The translations under genes were made by a program, and so were the position numbers. Of a stretch of DNA of 64,000 nucleotides, positions 31,748 to 40,606 are shown one piece after another; positions within the stretch are counted from its first letter, which is position 1; every line of letters starts with the position of its first letter. The notes under the pieces were generated by a model, which searched no databases, had not been told where the DNA came from, and saw only the letters and a program-made list of their open reading frames with translations. This DNA comes from Mixta theicola (GTDB taxonomy: Bacteria; Pseudomonadota; Gammaproteobacteria; Enterobacterales; Enterobacteriaceae): the NCBI RefSeq assembly GCF_002895925.1, contig NZ_NWUO01000005.1, forward strand, positions 222,703 through 286,702. Reading direction: 5' to 3'.

Positions 31748-33892
31748 GTGTCACGTACCATTATGCTTATCCCTACCGGCACCAGCGTCGGGCTGACCAG
31801 CGTCAGCCTCGGCGTCATTCGTGCGATGGAACGCAAAGGGGTTCGCCTCAGCGTGTTCAAACCCATCGCGCAACCACGCGCCGGGGGCAATACGCCTGAC
31901 CAGACCACCACCATTATTCGTAAAAACTCCTCCATTCCCGCCGCTGAGCCACTGCAGATGTCACGCGTGGAATCCCTGCTGGGTTCAAACCAGCAGGATG
32001 TGCTGATGGAAGAGATTATCGCCCGCTACCATGCCAACGCGCAGGATGCCGAAGTGGTGCTGGTGGAAGGTCTGGTGCCCACGCGTAAACATCAGTTCGC
32101 CAGCGCGCTTAACTACGAAATCGCTAAAACCTTAAACGCGGAAATCATCTTTGTTACCGCGCTGGGCAACGATTCACCGGCGCAGTTGAAAGAGCGCATC
32201 GAAGTTACGCAAAGCAGCTTTGGCGGCAGTAAAAACAAAAGCATCACCGGCGTAATCATCAACAAGCTTAACGCGCCGGTAGATGAACAGGGCCGCACCC
32301 GCCCGGATCTGTCAGAGATTTTTGATGACTCCACGAAAGCCAGCGTTGCGAATATCGATCCGAGCCAGCTGTTTGCCAACAGTCCGCTGCCGGTGCTGGG
32401 CTGCATTCCCTGGAGCTTCGATCTGATCGCGACCCGTGCGATTGATATGTGCCGTCACCTGAACGCGCGCATTATTAATGAAGGTGAAATCCAGACGCGC
32501 CGGGTGAAATCAGTAACGTTCTGCGCGCGTAGCCTGCCGCATATGCTGGAGCATTTCCGTCCAGGCTCGCTGCTGGTTACCTCCGCCGACCGTCCTGATG
32601 TGCTGGTCGCGGCCTGCCTGGCGGCTATGAACGGCATTGAAATCGGTGCGATTCTGCTGACCGGCGGTTATGAAATTGATGACCGTATTTACAAACTCTG
32701 CGAGCGTGCGTTTCAGACCGGCCTGCCGGTGTTTATGGTTGAAACCAATACCTGGCAAACCTCGCTTAGCCTGCAGAGCTTCAATCTGGAAGTGCCCAGC
32801 GACGATACGCAGCGCATCGAAAAAGTTCAGGAATACGTCGCCAGCCATATCAACAGCGACTGGATTGAATCTCTTACCGCAACCTCCGAGCGCAGCCGTC
32901 GCCTTTCGCCGCCGGCCTTCCGTTATCAGCTCACCGAGCTGGCGCGCAAAGCGGGCAAACGCATTGTGCTGCCGGAAGGCGATGAACCGCGTACCGTTAA
33001 GGCTGCGGCAATTTGCGCCGAGCGCGGCATTGCGCACTGCGTTCTGTTAGGCAACCCGGACGAAATTCAACGTGTTGCTGCGGCGCAGGGCGTCGAGCTG
33101 GGTAAAGGTATTGAGATTGTCGATCCGGAAGTGGCACGCGCTGATTATGTCGCTCGCCTGGTTGAACTGCGCAAAAACAAAGGGATGACCGAGGTTGTGG
33201 CGCAGGAACAGCTGGAAGATAACGTGGTGCTGGGCACCATGATGCTGGAACGTGACGAAGTGGATGGCCTGGTTTCCGGCGCGGTGCATACCACCGCCAA
33301 CACCATTCGTCCGCCGTTGCAGCTGATCAAAACCGCGCCCAACAGCTCGCTGGTTTCCTCCGTGTTCTTTATGCTGCTGCCGGAACAGGTGCTGGTTTAT
33401 GGCGACTGCGCCATCAACCCGGATCCCACTTCCGAACAGCTGGCGGAAATTGCTATTCAGTCGGCGGATTCCGCTGCGGCTTTCGGCATTGAGCCGCGCG
33501 TAGCGATGATCTCCTACTCTACCGGCAATTCTGGCGCGGGCAGCGACGTAGAAAAAGTACGCGAAGCAACGCGCATTGCGCAGGAAAAACGTCCGGATCT
33601 GGTGATCGACGGCCCGCTGCAGTATGACGCGGCGATTATGGAAGATGTGGCAAAATCCAAAGCGCCGAACTCTCAGGTTGCCGGTCGCGCCACGGTATTT
33701 ATCTTCCCGGATCTGAATACCGGTAACACCACTTATAAAGCGGTACAGCGCTCGGCAGATCTGATTTCAATCGGACCGATGCTGCAAGGCATGCGTAAGC
33801 CGGTTAACGACCTGTCACGTGGCGCACTGGTTGATGATATTGTTTATACCATCGCCCTGACCGCAATTCAGGCCGCACAGGCGGAAGAGTAG
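31748..33892 (+). CDS. pta: Phosphate acetyltransferase (long form)
   Basis: Makes acetyl phosphate from acetyl-CoA and phosphate; with AckA it forms the acetate overflow and uptake pathway. 714 residues, the class II enterobacterial form. The N-terminal P-loop-like domain ([26 protein letters not shown], residues 1-~250) and the DRTGG-type middle domain precede the catalytic PTA domain from ~residue 395 ([83 protein letters not shown]). The C-terminus is intact. Confidence 0.98.
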   Translation: MSRTIMLIPTGTSVGLTSVSLGVIRAMERKGVRLSVFKPIAQPRAGGNTPDQTTTIIRKNSSIPAAEPLQMSRVESLLGSNQQDVLMEEIIARYHANAQDAEVVLVEGLVPTRKHQFASALNYEIAKTLNAEIIFVTALGNDSPAQLKERIEVTQSSFGGSKNKSITGVIINKLNAPVDEQGRTRPDLSEIFDDSTKASVANIDPSQLFANSPLPVLGCIPWSFDLIATRAIDMCRHLNARIINEGEIQTRRVKSVTFCARSLPHMLEHFRPGSLLVTSADRPDVLVAACLAAMNGIEIGAILLTGGYEIDDRIYKLCERAFQTGLPVFMVETNTWQTSLSLQSFNLEVPSDDTQRIEKVQEYVASHINSDWIESLTATSERSRRLSPPAFRYQLTELARKAGKRIVLPEGDEPRTVKAAAICAERGIAHCVLLGNPDEIQRVAAAQGVELGKGIEIVDPEVARADYVARLVELRKNKGMTEVVAQEQLEDNVVLGTMMLERDEVDGLVSGAVHTTANTIRPPLQLIKTAPNSSLVSSVFFMLLPEQVLVYGDCAINPDPTSEQLAEIAIQSADSAAAFGIEPRVAMISYSTGNSGAGSDVEKVREATRIAQEKRPDLVIDGPLQYDAAIMEDVAKSKAPNSQVAGRATVFIFPDLNTGNTTYKAVQRSADLISIGPMLQGMRKPVNDLSRGALVDDIVYTIALTAIQAAQAEE

Positions 33893-33916
33893 CAGAACTA
33901 ATTTATTTTGCTGATT

Positions 33917-33942
33917 AAAGGCGGCCCACGGGCCGCCTTTTT
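33917..33942 (+). terminator. Intrinsic terminator of ackA-pta
   Basis: AAAGGCGGCCC, a 3-nt loop and GGGCCGCCTTTTT form a GC-rich 11-bp stem with a T-run, 24 nt past the pta stop. Confidence 0.92.
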
Positions 33943-33960
33943 ATTTTTCATCACCAACGT

Positions 33961-34014
33961 AATAAATAAGCGAAGCGGCAACGGATTAATAATAAATAAA
34001 CGAAGCGGCTACCG
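33961..34014. repeat. Tandem 24-bp imperfect direct repeat after pta
   Basis: AATAAATAAGCGAAGCGGCAACGG (33961-33984) and AATAAATAAACGAAGCGGCTACCG (33991-34014) match at 20 of 24 positions. The sequence CCGTTGCGCTTATT directly after can also fold back on the first copy. No function assigned. Confidence 0.6.
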
Positions 34015-34177
34015 TTGCGCTTATTTTCCCATGCAATTTATGAAATTATTTTGGTCAAATCGCTATTCCCTAACTAGCCTTAAATTACCTGAAACAGAGG
34101 TGTCGCTATTTTTCACGCATGTTGAAAAATTAATACTGTGGCAACGGGTTAAAAGATAAACATAGGGAGTAAATATT

Positions 34178-35209
34178 ATGAGTGAACATCCTGAGCATCT
34201 CCGCAACCGGCATGATACTGCCTGGGTGGAACCGGTGAGTGGTGTACCGCTGAAGCGCATTTCATGGAGCGCTATCTTTGCTGGCGTTATCGCTGCGGTA
34301 TTAATTCATTTAATATTGGCGCTGTTGGGAACGGCTATCGGTACTTCCAGTATCGATCCAATGAAAGAGCAAAACCCGCTGGACGGCATCGGCACCGGCG
34401 CCGCTATCTGGACCGGCATCAGTATGCTGATTGCTATCGCCGTGGGCGCCTGGGTTAGTGGACGTCTGGCGCAGCGTGAAGGGGTGCTGCATGGCCTGTT
34501 AATGTTTGGCGTCAATACCCTGTTTAGCCTCTGGCTGGCGGTGATGCTGGTGAATTATGCCATGAGCGGCGCCATGAACGTTATGGGCGCAGGCCTGAGT
34601 GCGATCGGTAGCAGCATTAGTGCCGTCGCCCCACAGGTAACGCAAATGGCGCGTGATAAGCTGCAGGAAAACGGCATTAACCTTGATGATTTGCAGAATG
34701 AATTAGAAACCACGCTGCGTCAGACGGGCAAACCTGAGCTGCAGCCGGAAAATCTGCAAAACGACGCGCAGAATGCGGTAAACAGTGCGCAGAATCAGGC
34801 GCAGACTACGGCAAATAATCCGCAAAATGCCGATACGGATATTACCAACTGGGTGAAAGGTTTAATTAACCGTAACCAGGATACTTTGCAGGCTGCCGAC
34901 CGTGACGCGCTGAAAAATATCATTAAAGCGCGTACCGGAAAAACCGATGCTGAAGCTGAACAAATTGTCGATCAGACAGAAAAAAGCTATCAGCAGGCGC
35001 GTCAAAAATATACTGAGTTAAAACAGCAGGCGGAACAAAAAGCGCGTGAAGCCGCGGATAAAGCCGCAGCGGCTACCGCTAAAGCCAGCTGGTTCGCCTT
35101 CGTTATGCTGATTATCGAAGCCATTCTGGCAGGCGTAATGGGGATGGTGGGGCGTCGTACTCAGCCGCGTCAGGTACTGAGCCATCAGCGACCAACTAAA
35201 CTCGATTAA
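34178..35209 (+). CDS. Uncharacterised membrane protein with Gln/Asn/Ala-rich helical loop
   Basis: 343 residues; ATG follows AAACATAGGGAG. Two or three N-terminal membrane helices (ISWSAIFAGVIAAVLIHLILALLGTAIG, GIGTGAAIWTGISMLIAIAVGAWVSGRL, LLMFGVNTLFSLWLAVMLVNYAM) are followed by a ~170-residue charged region rich in Gln, Asn and Ala (LQNDAQNAVNSAQNQAQTTANN, SYQQARQKYTELKQQAEQKAREAADKAAAATAK) that should be coiled coil. A last helix (WFAFVMLIIEAILAGVMGMVG) ends the protein. Related proteins are known in Enterobacterales and other bacteria without an assigned role. It stands alone between the pta terminator and a convergent terminator. Confidence 0.75.
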   Translation: MSEHPEHLRNRHDTAWVEPVSGVPLKRISWSAIFAGVIAAVLIHLILALLGTAIGTSSIDPMKEQNPLDGIGTGAAIWTGISMLIAIAVGAWVSGRLAQREGVLHGLLMFGVNTLFSLWLAVMLVNYAMSGAMNVMGAGLSAIGSSISAVAPQVTQMARDKLQENGINLDDLQNELETTLRQTGKPELQPENLQNDAQNAVNSAQNQAQTTANNPQNADTDITNWVKGLINRNQDTLQAADRDALKNIIKARTGKTDAEAEQIVDQTEKSYQQARQKYTELKQQAEQKAREAADKAAAATAKASWFAFVMLIIEAILAGVMGMVGRRTQPRQVLSHQRPTKLD

Positions 35210-35227
35210 ATAACTTTAATCATTAAT

Positions 35228-35250
35228 AAGGCGGGAAAGGTTCCCGCCTT
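35228..35250. terminator. Convergent terminator
   Basis: AAGGCGGGAA (35228-35237), an AGG loop, and TTCCCGCCTT (35241-35250) followed by ATTTATT. It lies between the membrane protein gene (plus) and the transketolase operon (minus) and can serve both. Confidence 0.88.
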
Positions 35251-35255
35251 ATTTA

Positions 35256-36209
35256 TTACAGTAATTCCCGCGCCGCCAGAATAATATCATGCGCCGTCAG
35301 GCCGTACTCTTGCTGCAAAAACGCCTGCGTGCCGACCTGGCCGTAGCGCTCTTTCACGCCGACGCGCCGCATCGGTACCGGGCAGGTTTCCACCAGCACC
35401 TCCGCTACCGCCGAGCCCAGTCCGTTATGGATACTGTGGTTTTCGCAGGTAACGATACGTCCCGTTTTCTCGGCGTAGTCTTTTACCAGCCTGCGGTCAA
35501 TGGGTTTCAGGGTAAACATATCGATAACCGCCGCGCTGACGCCTTCCTGCTCCAGCTGGCGCGCCGCCTCCAGCGCTTCCGTCACCATAATGCCGTTGGC
35601 GATCAGGGTAATATCCTTCCCGTCACGCAGCACATTGCCTTTGCCGATGGTGAAGGTTGAGCCTGGCGCATACACGCTCGGCGCCTGCTTGCGGATCGTG
35701 CGAACCCAGTAAAAGCCGTCGAGATCGATCAGCTGGCGCAGCACATCGTCGAACATCACCGCATCGGTCACTTCCAGCACCACCGAATGCGCCAGCCCGC
35801 GCACAATGCCCATATCCTCAAACGACATATGCGTGCCGCCGTTATGACAGGCGGTTACGCCTGCATCGGACGCTATCACCTTCACGTTATTACGCGCGTA
35901 ATCCAGCGACATAAACAGTTGGTCAAAGCAGCGACGGCTGGCAAAGGCGGTAAAGGTATGCACAAACGGTTTACGTCCCGTAAGCGACAGCCCTGCGGCG
36001 GTACCTATTACATTGGCTTCCATAATGCCGCAGTTGATGACATGCTGCGGATGTTCCCGCGCCACGCCATCCATCGCCATTGAGCTCATCAGATCCGCTT
36101 CCAGAGCGATAATCGGGCTTCCCGCCTCAATCTGCTTCGCCACGAAGCTGGCATAGACCTTACGCATCTCTGTCGCGTCTTTTTGTCCTGCGGGTGCAAC
36201 CTTAATCAT
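35256..36209 (-). CDS. Transketolase-like protein, C-terminal half (split transketolase)
   Basis: 317 residues holding the pyrimidine-binding (PYR) and C-terminal domains of a transketolase; catalyses two-carbon ketol transfer together with the N-terminal half encoded just upstream. Seen: IALEADLMSSMAMDGVAREHPQHVINCGIMEANVIGTAAGLSLTGRKPFVHTFTAFASRRCFDQLFMSL, in which the conserved Glu of MEANV activates TPP, and ENHSIHNGLGSAVAEVL in the C-terminal domain. The start overlaps the N-terminal half by 8 nt, so equal synthesis is likely. Last gene of the PTS operon. The sugar phosphate it handles is not known. Confidence 0.88.
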   Translation of the reverse strand: MIKVAPAGQKDATEMRKVYASFVAKQIEAGSPIIALEADLMSSMAMDGVAREHPQHVINCGIMEANVIGTAAGLSLTGRKPFVHTFTAFASRRCFDQLFMSLDYARNNVKVIASDAGVTACHNGGTHMSFEDMGIVRGLAHSVVLEVTDAVMFDDVLRQLIDLDGFYWVRTIRKQAPSVYAPGSTFTIGKGNVLRDGKDITLIANGIMVTEALEAARQLEQEGVSAAVIDMFTLKPIDRRLVKDYAEKTGRIVTCENHSIHNGLGSAVAEVLVETCPVPMRRVGVKERYGQVGTQAFLQQEYGLTAHDIILAARELL

Positions 36210-37032
36210 GTGCAGCCTCCAGTTGGCGAATGGTTTCGTTAAGCACCTGTTTCGTGTCGTCGGTTAGCCGCAGGTGGTGAGAGTTACCTAACTGTTCCAG
36301 GTACGGCACGCCCTGCCCTTTAATACTGTCGAGGATCACCACCCGTGGACGCGCGTCCGTCGCCGGAACCGGCTGAACCCGTTCCAGCAGTCCGGCCACG
36401 TCATCGCCTTTTACGGTTACAGCATCAAAGCCAAAAGCGCGGAATTTCCCTTCAAGGTCAAACGCACAGATGATCTCGTCCAGCTCGCCGTCAAGCTGCT
36501 GTTTGTTCCAGTCGATAAATACCGTCAGGTTATTCAGGCGGTGATGGGCGATAAACTGAAATGCCTCCCAGCACTGCCCCTCATTAAGCTCGCCATCGCC
36601 GACAATACAGAATACCCGGTTTGGCCGTCCCGCCAACTTATGCGACAGCGCCATCCCGCCGGCAATGGAAATCCCCTGCCCCAGCGAGCCGGTGGTGGCG
36701 TCCACGCCGCGGGTTTTTAGCCGGTCCGGATGGCTTGGAAGCCGGGTGCCGTTCTGGTTCAGCGTGCTCAACTCTTCAACGGGGAAGTAGCCTTTGATGG
36801 CTAAGGTGCTGTACAGCGCCGGGCCCGCGTGGCCTTTAGACAGAACAAAGTAATCTCGCTCCGGCCAGTCCGGATTTGTCGGGTCAATTTTCATCACCGC
36901 GCCGTACAGTACCGCCAGCGTTTCCACGACCGACATACTGCCTCCGTAGTGGCCGAAGCCAAGCTGCGTCAGCGATTTAAGCGTGGCGATGCGAATATCG
37001 CGCGCCAGTTGGGTAACCTCGTTCACATTCAT
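36202..37032 (-). CDS. Transketolase-like protein, N-terminal half (split transketolase)
   Basis: 276 residues: the TPP pyrophosphate-binding domain of a two-subunit transketolase. Seen: FGHYGGSMSVVETLAVLYGAVMKIDP, RDYFVLSKGHAGPALYSTLAIKGYFP with the conserved His, GSLGQGISIAGGMALSHKL, and the TPP motif GDGELNEGQCWEAFQFIAHHRLNNL (GDG-x-NEG...N). It overlaps PTS IIC by 4 nt upstream and its partner by 8 nt downstream. Confidence 0.88.
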   Translation of the reverse strand: MNVNEVTQLARDIRIATLKSLTQLGFGHYGGSMSVVETLAVLYGAVMKIDPTNPDWPERDYFVLSKGHAGPALYSTLAIKGYFPVEELSTLNQNGTRLPSHPDRLKTRGVDATTGSLGQGISIAGGMALSHKLAGRPNRVFCIVGDGELNEGQCWEAFQFIAHHRLNNLTVFIDWNKQQLDGELDEIICAFDLEGKFRAFGFDAVTVKGDDVAGLLERVQPVPATDARPRVVILDSIKGQGVPYLEQLGNSHHLRLTDDTKQVLNETIRQLEAAHD

Positions 37033-38426
37033 GATTTGGCTCCGGTATTTGCCTGCGCGTTAGCGCCCGCAGATCTGTTTTTCGCAAATATGTTGTATGC
37101 CACCAGCAGCGCGAATACCCCCACAACCAGCCCCGTAATGGCAAGCGGCGGCAGGTAGCGCGCCAGGTTACCCAGCACAATCCCAATCACGCCAAAGTCG
37201 GCGTCTGAAAAGGTAGTATTGGCAAAGCCAATCGCGCCCAGTACCGGCAGCAGCAGAACCGGCAGGAAGGTAATCAGCAGTCCGTTAGCAAATGAGCCAA
37301 TCATTGCTCCGCGTCGTCCGCCGGTGGCGTTACCGAATACGCCTGCCGTCGCGCCGGTAAAGAAGTGCGGCACCACGCCCGGTAAGATCAGCACCAGCTT
37401 GATCTGCCCCAGCAGGAACAGCCCGACCAGACCGCCCAGGAAGCTGAACAGAAAGCCAATCAGCACCGCATTTGGCGCATAGGGATAGACAACCGGGCAG
37501 TCCAGCGCAGGGCGCGCATTCGGCACCAGTTTTTCCGAGAAGCCGGTAAAGGCCGGAACGATTTCCGCCAGGATCAGGCGTACGCCCTGCAGGATGATGA
37601 AAACGCCCGCCGCGAAGGTAATCGCCATGATGATGGCGTACACCAGATAGTGCTGACCGCTGCTAAACTGGCTTTCGACATATTCCCTACCGGCGCTCAC
37701 CGCCATAATCAGATAAATAATCATCATGGTCAGGGAGATAGAAATTGAGCTATCGCGCAAGAAGCTCAGGTTTTTCGGCAGGTTCATCTCTTCGGTAGAG
37801 CGGGAACCTTTGCCGCATTTGCTGCCGATCCAGCCGGAAAGCACATAGCCGAGAGTACCGAAGTGGCCAAAGGCAATATCATCAGTCCCTGTGATACGTT
37901 TCATATAACGCTGCGCCAGCGCCGGGAAGAACGCCATGACCAGGCCTAAAATTAGCGAGCCAGTAAATACCAGGCCAACGTCTCCGAACCCGGCGACGGT
38001 CAGGATCACGCTGATCATACAGGCCATATAGAAAGTATGATGCCCGGTCAGGAAGATATATTTCAGGCGCGTAAAACGGGCGACAATAATATTCGCCACC
38101 ATACCGAAGGCCATTATCAGCGCGGTGGACGCGCCATATTTATCCAGCGCGATAGAGACAATCGCTTCGTTATTGGGAATAATCCCCTGGATATTAAAAG
38201 CGTGTTCAAACATGCCGCCCAGCGGATTTAACGATCCGACCAGCACCGTCGCGCCGCCGCCTAAAACAATAAAGCCGAGAATGGTTTTAATCGTTCCCTT
38301 AACGACATCAGAAAAAGCTTTTTTCTGTGCCACCAGGCCAATTAAGGCAATTAAGCCCACCAGCACCGAGGGCACCTTAAGAATATCAACAATAAAATTC
38401 AGCGTTTCCAGGATAAACATATCCAC
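37029..38426 (-). CDS. PTS ascorbate-type permease, subunit IIC (UlaA/SgaT family)
   Basis: Membrane subunit of a phosphotransferase system of the L-ascorbate (AG) superfamily; 465 residues with about 11 helices. Seen: LNFIVDILKVPSVLVGLIALIGLVAQKKAFSDVVKGTIKTILGFIVLGGGATVLVGSLNPLG, the UlaA N-terminus, and HFFTGATAGVFGNATGGRRGAMIGSFANGLLITFLPVLLLPVLG near the end. It imports and phosphorylates a sugar or polyol with IIA and IIB encoded upstream. Because the operon carries a transketolase and no ula catabolic genes, the substrate is probably not ascorbate itself. A 97-bp ERIC-like repeat lies between this gene and IIB. Confidence 0.88.
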   Translation of the reverse strand: MDMFILETLNFIVDILKVPSVLVGLIALIGLVAQKKAFSDVVKGTIKTILGFIVLGGGATVLVGSLNPLGGMFEHAFNIQGIIPNNEAIVSIALDKYGASTALIMAFGMVANIIVARFTRLKYIFLTGHHTFYMACMISVILTVAGFGDVGLVFTGSLILGLVMAFFPALAQRYMKRITGTDDIAFGHFGTLGYVLSGWIGSKCGKGSRSTEEMNLPKNLSFLRDSSISISLTMMIIYLIMAVSAGREYVESQFSSGQHYLVYAIIMAITFAAGVFIILQGVRLILAEIVPAFTGFSEKLVPNARPALDCPVVYPYAPNAVLIGFLFSFLGGLVGLFLLGQIKLVLILPGVVPHFFTGATAGVFGNATGGRRGAMIGSFANGLLITFLPVLLLPVLGAIGFANTTFSDADFGVIGIVLGNLARYLPPLAITGLVVGVFALLVAYNIFAKNRSAGANAQANTGAKS

Positions 38427-38443
38427 CTCGCTATATACATTTT

Positions 38444-38540
38444 ATCCTTCAGGCTGCTTTGTTATTGGCCGCCCTGGCTTCCCCTGTCGCTGCCTGCATA
38501 AGCTGCGGGGTTCGCCCAGTTGCCGTGCACCCTGAATGAT
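38444..38540. repeat. ERIC-related palindromic element between PTS IIB and IIC
   Basis: A 97-bp element with 14-bp inverted ends: ATCCTTCAGGCTGC at one side and the complement of GCACCCTGAATGAT at the other (12 of 14 matching). The interior (GCATAAGCTGCGGGGTTCGCCCAGTTGCCG) resembles a diverged ERIC core. It is transcribed inside the operon. Confidence 0.65.
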
Positions 38541-38554
38541 TTCATGTTTCGTCG

Positions 38555-38827
38555 TTATTGTTTGTCGAACCAGGCGCGCAGCTGCGCTTCCAGTTCATTG
38601 ATGTCGATGATGTTGTTAATCACCACCAGCTGACTTTCCGGCACGCTGGCGCTGGCGGCGATATCTTTAGCCATCACAAAAAGATCCGCCGCGCCAGGCG
38701 TTGCGGAAGAGAGATCGGCGTGCTCAACGTCAGCCTCTATCTCCATCTTTTTAAGCACTTTTTTAATATTCATTTCGACCATAAAACTGCTGCCGAGACC
38801 GGAACCGCAAATAGCCATAATTTTCAT
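38555..38827 (-). CDS. PTS subunit IIB (SgaB-type)
   Basis: 90-residue cytosolic phosphocarrier; the ATG at 38827 has AGGTGA 6 nt upstream (the frame opens at a GTG at 38836). The P-loop-like active site IMAICGSGLGSSFMVEMNIKKVLKKM contains the phosphorylated Cys near residue 7. It receives phosphate from the IIA His and passes it to the sugar through IIC. Length and motif match the IIB of the ascorbate/galactitol-type systems. Confidence 0.88.
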   Translation of the reverse strand: MKIMAICGSGLGSSFMVEMNIKKVLKKMEIEADVEHADLSSATPGAADLFVMAKDIAASASVPESQLVVINNIIDINELEAQLRAWFDKQ

Positions 38828-38904
38828 TATTATCACCTGTTAAGTAGAGTACGCCCCATCACGCCTGCGCGTAATGTATTCAGTAACCGGGTTGCGTAAT
38901 TAAA

Positions 38905-39357
38905 TCAGAAGCGTTCAATAATCTTTTTAATATCCTCCGGGCTCTTCGCCTGATGTAATTTTTCCATATCCTCATCGCTGGAAAATAATTCCGCCAGCGC
39001 GGACAGCATTTCAATATGGCTATGGTTATCAGGAGCCGCAAGCATCACTATCACGTCTACCGGGTCAAACTCTCCGGCACCAAACGATACGCCGCGTTGC
39101 AGCTTTAGCAGTGACAACCCTAATCCTTTCGCTCCCTCTTCCGGTCTGGCATGCGGCATCGCCAGCCCTGGCGCCAGCACGTAATAAGGCCCCAGTTTCT
39201 GATGCTGCCCAATAATCGCCGTGACGTAATCGGGTGCGATGATTCCGGCATCCAGCAGCGGCCTGGCGCAAAGCTCCAGCGCCTGCGGCCACGCTTCCAC
39301 ACTCTCCTGCAGCCTGATGGTAGCCTCATGCAGCCATTTATTGAGCACTTTTTCCAT
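38905..39357 (-). CDS. PTS subunit IIA (fructose/mannitol-type domain)
   Basis: 150 residues from the ATG at 39357 (MEKVLNKWLHEATIRLQ); the frame reaches 39402 but runs into the promoter region. The phosphorylation site is the His in APGLAMPHARPEEGAKGLGLSLLKL (about residue 67), followed by DPVDVIVMLAAPDNHSHIEMLSALAELF, both typical of EIIA-Fru/Mtl/Ula domains. First gene of the five-gene operon. The SD is poor (GACGGG), so the start is less sure than the identity. Confidence 0.85.
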   Translation of the reverse strand: MEKVLNKWLHEATIRLQESVEAWPQALELCARPLLDAGIIAPDYVTAIIGQHQKLGPYYVLAPGLAMPHARPEEGAKGLGLSLLKLQRGVSFGAGEFDPVDVIVMLAAPDNHSHIEMLSALAELFSSDEDMEKLHQAKSPEDIKKIIERF

Positions 39358-39410
39358 CCCGTCGTTTAGCCAAAGATGAGCAAACTTTATGCAAGAGAAC
39401 AAGAGTTATC

Positions 39411-39426
39411 CGTGATGTTAATCACA
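39411..39426. promoter_or_regulatory. CRP-like site upstream of the PTS operon
   Basis: CGTGATGTTAATCACA agrees with the CRP consensus TGTGA-N6-TCACA except at the first base. It lies in the divergent region between PTS IIA and the LacI-family gene and fits catabolite control of the operon. Confidence 0.6.
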
Positions 39427-39427
39427 A

Positions 39428-39475
39428 AGATAGCGCTACCAAAAACCAACATCCAGAATTGTGATAGCGCTATCA
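39428..39475. promoter_or_regulatory. Two palindromic operators for the LacI-family regulator
   Basis: AGATAGCGCTACCA (39428-39441) and the perfect palindrome TGATAGCGCTATCA (39462-39475) share an AGCGCT core with a central CG, typical of LacI/GntR-family operators. Their centres are 34 bp apart. Their place between the divergent regulator and PTS genes suggests autoregulation and repression of the operon. Confidence 0.75.
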
Positions 39476-39582
39476 AAGTACAATCTTCACAGGAATTCAC
39501 GGCAAAAAAGGAGGCCCAGGGCGTATACTCCTGATACCTGAAGCGAAGGAAGACAATCAACATCTGGTCAGCAGGAATTTGT

Positions 39583-40602
39583 ATGTCTCTAACCCGAAAA
39601 CGGCGTAGTACCGGTAAAGTCACTCTCGCCGATGTGGCTCAGCTTGCCGGTGTGGGCACGATGACCGTATCCCGTGCGTTACGTACGCCTGAACAAGTTT
39701 CCGATAAACTACGTGAAAAAATTGACGCGGCGGTGCAGACGCTGGGATATATGCCCAACCTTGCCGCCAGCGCACTGGCGTCGGCCTCATCCAGAACCAT
39801 CGTCATGGTGGTGCCTGACCTTGCCGAGGCGGGCTGTTCCGAAATGTTCGCCGGACTGCAGCAGGTGCTGCAACCCGCCGGATACCAGATCATGCTGGCG
39901 GAATCCCGGCATCGTCTCGAACAGGAAGAAAAGCTGCTGGAAACGCTGCTGGCCTCCAGTATCGCCGCCGCGATTTTGCTTAGCGTCGAGCACAGCGACA
40001 CCGTGCGTCACTGGTTGCAGAACGCCTCGATTCCGGTGATGGAAATAGGCGCGGTGCGCGCCGATCCTATCGATATGAATATTGGCATTGATAACGTTGC
40101 CGCGATGTACGAGCTCACCGAAATGCTTATCCGGCGTGGTTATCAGAATATCGGCATGCTGTGCGCTAATCAGGAGCAGTGGATTTTTCAGCAGCATTTG
40201 CAGGGCTGGTACAAGGCGATGCTGCGCCATCATCTGTCGCCCCATCGGGTGATCAACGCAGCACTGCCGCCCAATTTTTCCACCGGCGCGTCTCAGCTGC
40301 CGGAATTTTTACTGGCATGGCCAGAGCTGGACGCGCTGGTCTGCGTTTCCGACGAGTTAGCCTGCGGCGCGCTATATGAATGCCAGCGCAGACGGATCAA
40401 AGTGCCGGATGAGCTGGCGGTGGTGGGTTTTGGCGACAGCGATGTCAGCCGCGTATGCCAGCCGCCGTTAACCACGATGGCGGTGCCGCACCGTAAGATC
40501 GGTATTGAGGCCGGACGCGTGCTGCTGGAGCGTTTGAATGACGAGGAGTGGAGCGATCGGCAGCCGATCGCCTCCAGTTTATGTTTGCGTGACAGCTGCT
40601 GA
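39583..40602 (+). CDS. LacI-family transcriptional regulator (GntR-like) of the PTS-transketolase operon
   Basis: 339 residues. N-terminal HTH plus hinge helix: KVTLADVAQLAGVGTMTVSRALRTPEQVSDKLREKIDAAVQTLGYMPNLAASALAS (residues ~12-68). A periplasmic-binding-protein-like sensor follows (TIVMVVPDLAEAGCSEMFAGLQQVL ... DALVCVSDELACGALYECQRRRIKVPDELAVVGFGDSDVSRVCQPPLTTMAVP). Overall it is closest in style to gluconate repressors. It is transcribed away from the PTS operon and flanked by two matching operators, so it most likely represses that operon until a sugar (phosphate) binds. The inducer is unknown. Confidence 0.87.
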   Translation: MSLTRKRRSTGKVTLADVAQLAGVGTMTVSRALRTPEQVSDKLREKIDAAVQTLGYMPNLAASALASASSRTIVMVVPDLAEAGCSEMFAGLQQVLQPAGYQIMLAESRHRLEQEEKLLETLLASSIAAAILLSVEHSDTVRHWLQNASIPVMEIGAVRADPIDMNIGIDNVAAMYELTEMLIRRGYQNIGMLCANQEQWIFQQHLQGWYKAMLRHHLSPHRVINAALPPNFSTGASQLPEFLLAWPELDALVCVSDELACGALYECQRRRIKVPDELAVVGFGDSDVSRVCQPPLTTMAVPHRKIGIEAGRVLLERLNDEEWSDRQPIASSLCLRDSC

Positions 40603-40606
40603 GGCG

